NCBI GenBank assembly: GCA_018342105.1
Contig: JAFIRS010002759.1
Location: 62,001 to 126,000, forward strand
Source: Gonioctena quinquepunctata
Lineage: Eukaryota; Arthropoda; Insecta; Coleoptera; Chrysomelidae
Length of the DNA stretch: 64,000 bases
Reading direction: 5' to 3'
In this document: piece by piece, positions 59,560-64,000 of the stretch
How the letters are laid out: each line of letters starts with the position of its first letter
Position numbering within the stretch: position 1 is the stretch's first letter
Position numbers and translations under genes: made by a program
The notes under the pieces: model-generated
What the model saw: the letters and a program-made list of their open reading frames with translations, nothing else
Databases searched by the model: none
What the model was told of the DNA's origin: nothing

Positions 59560-60720
59560 TGAAAATGTCTAAAAAGTGCAATGTGCCCGGTTGTCTGAAC
59601 ACCAGTGAAAGTGAATCAAACTTTTGTAAAAAGCGGAAATATATGCTTTTGTGCAGAACATTTCCAGGTGAGTACATCAAGGAACGATCTTTGATTTCAG
59701 TCAATGTAAGTTTGCAAAATCATCGATCAGTACTGTATTTTATATCCAGTCCTATAAACATATTGTTCTTTGGTTCCAGCTGGAAGAAGATACTATGAAT
59801 TGGGAATATGCTAGAACAACGGGATCCAAATTTATGTTCAAGAAAGATGTCTGTCCACATATCAACCTGAAACGACATTGGTCTGACAATGTTTCATCAT
59901 AAGTACATGGTACATGACCTACCAACGATGAAGAAACCCAAACCAAATAAAAACATCACTCCTTCAGCTGGTAAAACTGTGTTGAGTGACATTACATCCA
60001 TGGGAAATATTTACTCAAGAGTTTCGAATAGTTCTTCTCCTAGCAGTAGCCAAGCTAGTACATTATCCGATTCACCAAAATAACACCACCAAAAAAAATC
60101 CTGAGTATATTCCTAATCAGTCTTTATCCAATCCTGATTGTGAAAATATCGAAGGACAGCAGCGCCAGCGCTTATCTATTGCACTTATAGAAGAGAAGAG
60201 TAATTTTATTGGGGGCTCCCTGAAAATGTTTACCACATTGTGAAATACATTACCAAAATTGAAGAAATTAAATATATGGATGTTCTGATAAGTTTAAAAA
60301 AGATACGGGTTGGGGATGTATACTCTCGATTCGCTGATGACTTTGATAGGAGTTAATCAAGTGTTCACAAGATTTTCACAAAAGCTGTGCCTATGATGGT
60401 AAATTGTTTACAAGAGCTTATATATTGGCCTGACATATCTGAAATTGAAAGAAATTTGCCGATCCCTTTCAGAGCTCGCTATAAGAAAGTTAATTCAATT
60501 ATTAATTGTCTGGAAATTGAAAAACCCTCTGATCCTGTTCGTCTGTCCATGACTTTGTCAGAATAGAAAAAATGCAATACTGTAAAAAATTTAATATCTG
60601 CTACTCCAAATGGCACAATACAATTGAATTTTATTTCAGGAGCATACGGTGGACGAATTCTTTAACAACTTTGTCGATAAGATTCATTTCTTCTATTTTG
60701 ATTGATTGAAATTCAAAAAT
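59560..60720 (+). pseudogene. THAP-type DDE transposase remnant (DDE_Tnp_4, ISL2EU-like)
   Basis: It opens with MSKKCNVPGCLNTS, a THAP C-x4-C start, then a patch with CRTFPGEY. After a probable intron (acceptor TTCCAG near 59780) comes NWEYARTTGSKFMF. After several breaks, 60255-60660 reads VYSRFADDFDRS (helix-turn-helix), then MMVNCLQELIYWPD, NLPIPFRARYKKVNSII and NCLEIEKPSDP. The last is the region of the first catalytic residue, with N where D is usual. NLISATPNGT and SGAYGGR follow, and the rest of the core is missing. THAP plus this DDE type occurs in ISL2EU-like transposases of animals. Dead copy. Confidence 0.65.
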
Positions 60721-61409
60721 ACTTCAAATAACTAGAATGTGCAGTATTATGTCAAAGTTTTCTAAGGTTTGTTGTCACATTCTCTTCATGAATGCCAATA
60801 TTTTCAGTTTTTTTTTTCTATAGCTTTGTAACCATAGGGAAAAATTTTACCATAGAAAATGTAAGCCTGTATTTGTAAAAAATAGATGAGTTAACGTCTT
60901 TACCTTTGAATTAGTATCCCTCAACAAAAAAATTGTGTGAAATAAGTAAATAATTTTGCAAAAAATTTACGAAATTTGTATGAACATATTTCAAGGCTAT
61001 TCATTCTAAATTATTGATTATATTTTCAGTAGTTCAAACTTAATAAATATTTGACTCATCACATGAAGGAAACACTAACAGGTACCGCATATGAATTTAT
61101 TTATATTATAATATAAACAGACAAAGCCTACATATATATTCACAGTATAATGCATTTATGATTGATAATATCTAAACAATCACAGGAAAAATAATTCGGT
61201 GAATACCCCAATGGATGAAGGTAAGTTCAACAGAAGCTTAAATCCCCACTTCATTTTGAAGAACTCATCCATTGCTTGATCCATTCTGTGTAAACTGTAC
61301 AGATGCTAGATGAACATGAAACAAAAAAAGATTATGAAAGTAGTCCATGTCAGGTGGAGTTCTAATTAGTAGAAAAATCAAGTCTGCTCCACAGTAAGAA
61401 GCATTTATT
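60721..61409. other. No gene recognised
   Basis: AT-rich sequence without a supported feature. Confidence 0.5.
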
Positions 61410-61790
61410 TCTAGGCAAGAAAATAGCAATGCATTTCGGAAAGTATTTTGCATTTCAGGTTCTAAAATATACATAGAAAGATACAAGGGTGCACATCGTA
61501 AAAATTGGTAGAAGACTTAGCACAAAAATAAACATAACATCACCGACTTACACAAATATTGAATTTAAAATGTCAACTCATTAATTCAGTCGATAACCTA
61601 TGTTATATTAATCAGTTGACATTTTTACTTCAATGTTTGTGTAAATCAGTGATGTTATGTTCATTTTTGTGGTAATTCTTCTATCAACTTTTACAATGTT
61701 CACTCTTGTATTTTTTTTATGTATATTTTAGAAACCTGAAGATGCAAAATACTTGCCGAAATGAATTGCTAATTTCTTCCTAGAGCAACC
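61410..61790. mobile_element. Foldback element with ~170-190-bp arms
   Basis: The left arm (61410-61590) and right arm (61620-61790) are inverted copies with indels. Shared blocks are AGTATTTTGCATTTCAGG-like, CTAAAATATACATA, AACATAACATCAC and TTTACACAAA-like. The loop is only about 30 bp. No coding capacity. Confidence 0.7.
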
Positions 61791-61936
61791 AAATATAATT
61801 AGAAAAAAAAAGCATTTTCACTTTATATTTCTCATGAAATAACCAGAGGTTTAAAAAAATCAAAGTGGTTTCAAATATAAATTAGAAAAAAAAAGCATTT
61901 TCACTTTATATTTCTCCCATGAAATAACCAGAGGTT
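61791..61936. repeat. Two-copy direct repeat (~62 bp)
   Basis: AAATATAATTAGAAAA, a run of A, GCATTTTCACTTTATATTTC and ATGAAATAACCAGAGGTT occur at 61791-61851 and again at 61873-61936, almost identical apart from two small indels. Confidence 0.9.
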
Positions 61937-62610
61937 GTGAAGTATCCCATGTTCAATTTTAATATAAAGTATCATTTAACCAATATATTAGGAGTAATTT
62001 TGACAAACTTGAAATAACTAAATAAAATAATCCTCACCTTCATTGGCAAATGCTCCACTGGGCCAATCAAAGGAGCTTGCAATCTCGGTGATTACACAGT
62101 TCTTTGATATATTCTGTATTCTGTGCATGTGCTGAAACATGAAAACAAAATCAAATATTAATATATATATTTATATATAATGCCTGTGGCTTCCCGTTTC
62201 CCATTATCTCGTTTGGGTGCCATAATTGATTTTACAGCAAAAGTAATTTTCAAGTTAGGTTACACACGAATTCTTCATTTGTAATAGAGAGCCAAAACAC
62301 CTATGTTCATGACCGTAACTCAAAAACTAACTGATTCTAGGACATTGCTTCTTCGTCTTCCTGCACCAAACAATTATTTAAAAAATTGTGGATTTTATGT
62401 TCCGGTGTGAGCTTTGCTTTCACATTGCAGACGTTTTCTTGGCGTTTCAACTGTATGTAGCCAACAGCATTATCACCACTGGAGTCACTGGTAGATCTGT
62501 AAAAAGATAACATGTGTTGATTTACTTTTTTGATGCGAATAAGTCAGTTGAAAATGATCTCGATATTTATTTTTGCTATATACCTAACACAAATTGCTTA
62601 CAGTTATCAC
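61937..62610. other. No gene recognised
   Basis: AT-rich sequence. Nothing that can be supported. Confidence 0.5.
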
Positions 62611-62621
62611 ACGGAGTGGTC

Positions 62622-62766
62622 TTGGCGCCGCGTAGCGGTGAGTTTTTAGACCGCGGAGCGGTCTTGACACCGCAAAGCGGCGCCAAGACTGCTCCGTAGT
62701 CGACCAAAAAATTGCGCCGCTGCGCTGCACCAAGATCGCTCCGCGGTCGAACGTAAAAATTGCGTT
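62622..62766. repeat. GC-rich cluster of short palindromic units
   Basis: The motifs GGTCTTGGCGCCGC, ACCGCGGAGCGGTC, GACACCGCAAAGCGGCGCC and CTCCGCGGTCGAACG alternate in both orientations, with AAAAATTGCG/GAGTTTTTAG spacers. Several can fold on themselves or on their neighbours. The cluster stands out sharply from the AT-rich surroundings. A 61-codon frame that enters it is not taken as a gene. Confidence 0.7.
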
Positions 62767-62799
62767 AGAGGATCATATATCTTCAGATATTGTCACAAC

Positions 62800-63295
62800 A
62801 ATGTTCAGTGTGGATTTGTCCATATATGTAGAAGGATGAGCAGCAATGTTATAGACAAATTTGGTCGCAAAAGGAAATGTACTAATACATCACCACCACC
62901 ACGAGTGTCACATCGTTTCGAAGAAAAACTAAATGTGGTTAAGCAGGAAATTCTTGAAGTCACAAATACTACCATGCGATCATTGTTTTAAGATATATCT
63001 GAGGATGTGTTGAAGTTACTGCAAAAAAAATTATCCATCTCCAGACCACTTTTGATGGGAAATATGATGATCTATGTAAAAGAATTGAAGAGTTGGAGAA
63101 AAAAATTCATCCACTCATCCACTGGATTCGCCGTCCATATAGAGACCATCACGGTGTGAATCTTTCAAAACAGAGATTATGGTCCAGAGAAACACCTTCC
63201 TGCCAGATCGAAGGACATCTGATCAACCATTATTGAGTGTTCCCACCGCCTGGTTGCCAACCGAACATGTGATTGAAGATCCTCAGTATATGTGA
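62800..63295 (+). pseudogene. Unrecognised charged coiled-coil ORF, frameshifted
   Basis: One frame reads MSSNVIDKFGRKRKCTNTS, VSHRFEEKLNVVKQEILEV and DISEDVLKLLQKK, with a stop after SLF. A shifted frame then continues TTFDGKYDDLCKRIEELEKK, and a third gives DRRTSDQPLLSVPTAWLP and ends QYM. Together this looks like about 150 residues of a coiled-coil protein, perhaps a LINE ORF1 or a retrocopy. No family name is justified. Confidence 0.35.
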
Positions 63296-63722
63296 AAATA
63301 TATGATGTACTTAAAAATAATGATGACGTCTTCTCTTGTGAATTATTTGGAAGAAATAAAAAAATAAATGAAGCTTGAATGTTTTATTTTGAATTTGTTG
63401 GAATATGTTCTAACTCTGGGTGGGAATTTCGAAACATTTATTGGCATTGTATCAGACCAGATTATAGTGGGCTAATGCATGATATAGGAAATCTTATCAT
63501 TTGGGTTTTGATGAGATTTGTAGCTGGAGAGTAAAAAAATAGATTATTTAATATGAGAATTGCAATATGATATGAAAAAAAAAGACTCAATGAAGTAGAG
63601 GATGGGGCCCCAACCTCGCACCACCCTGTGAGTACCAACCTTCAGAATGTACCCTCCAACATCTACTTCATTAAGTCAGGGAATCGACACAGTTCAAAAT
63701 TATCAATTTAACATCATTCAAA
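63296..63722. other. No gene recognised
   Basis: AT-rich; downstream flank of the minus-strand coiled-coil gene. Confidence 0.5.
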
Positions 63723-63723
63723 T

Positions 63724-64000
63724 TTATTTCTGAAATTTATTACATATATCACGATGTACCCTAAAGAATTCTTTGAAACGTTGTAGAACTAGCAATTTCG
63801 TCTGATATTCAGATTCCATCTTTTCCAGCTCTACAATTCGTTTTTTCTCTTCGCAAGCTTGTCGACGGAGTTCGTTAGACGCAATGATCAGTTCATCATG
63901 TTTTGATCTCTTTTGGATCAATTCATTATGATCAACAGATGACATTGCGATACCTTGCTCCATCTTATGCATCATCTCCCGCAACTGTTGACTAGGGGTA
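63724..64000 (-). CDS. Terminal exon of an unidentified coiled-coil protein
   Basis: The minus strand is open from the window edge (64000) to TAA at 63724. It encodes at least 91 residues rich in E, K, R and L with heptad-like spacing: SQQLREMMHKMEQGIAMSS, then ELRRQACEEKKRIVELEKME and LLVLQRFKEFFRVHRDIC. It is the C-terminus, since AATAAA overlaps the stop codon. No decay is visible and it is not transposon-like, so a host gene is likely. Centrosomal, ciliary or motor-associated proteins have such tails, but I cannot name it. The upstream exons lie outside the window. Confidence 0.6.
   Translation of the reverse strand, partial: TPSQQLREMMHKMEQGIAMSSVDHNELIQKRSKHDELIIASNELRRQACEEKKRIVELEKMESEYQTKLLVLQRFKEFFRVHRDICNKFQK

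Noticed and set aside
1..64000. CRISPR array, rRNA genes, bacterial operons
   Set aside because: No regularly spaced identical repeats, no rRNA motifs, and the gene structure is eukaryotic throughout.

Overview
The window looks like gene-poor, AT-rich, intron-rich insect DNA. The best evidence is a two-exon gustatory receptor of the insect 7tm_7 family, together with a typical arthropod mix of transposons: BEL/Pao, Ty3/gypsy, CR1/L2-like and LOA-like LINEs, a Penelope-like remnant, pogo, mariner, PIF/Harbinger, a THAP-type DDE transposase and a Polinton-like DNA polymerase B. The insect order cannot be fixed from the sequence alone.

Region 1-26.4 kb. The receptor starts at 1033. Its first exon ends at a GTAAGT donor after 1911, and the only matching terminal exon is at 26040-26303. 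The intervening 24.1 kb would be one giant intron. In order it holds a tRNA-derived SINE pair, several inverted-repeat elements, a Penelope-like GIY-YIG remnant, a minus-strand LINE inserted into a BEL/Pao pol fragment, a diverged tandem duplication of LTR-like sequence, a 4.6-kb Ty3/gypsy element with both LTRs, a near-perfect hairpin MITE and a decayed LOA-like LINE. Upstream of the gene is a decayed hammerhead-ribozyme-like sequence of the type carried by Penelope-like elements.

Region 26.7-43.3 kb. A mariner-like element with about 235-bp inverted repeats is followed by a BEL/Pao gag fragment, a minus-strand Ty3/gypsy element truncated after reverse transcriptase, a hairpin MITE, and a 2.7-kb pogo element. 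The pogo element sits at a TA inside the coding sequence of a plus-strand LINE.

Region 43.3-64 kb. There is a THAP-like remnant, a diverged pair of unrecognised gene fragments (46.6-49.5 kb), a 1.8-kb foldback element, an almost intact 3.85-kb PIF/Harbinger element with its Myb-like ORF and its transposase facing each other, a broken Polinton-like DNA polymerase B, a THAP-plus-DDE transposase remnant, and a GC-rich palindromic cluster. At the right edge is the last exon of an unidentified coiled-coil gene on the minus strand.

Nearly every transposon ORF is disabled by a frameshift, a stop or a lost catalytic residue, so this reads as an old transposon graveyard around very few host exons. 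I found no rRNA, no functional tRNA and no CRISPR array. All family names come from motif reading, without database searches.
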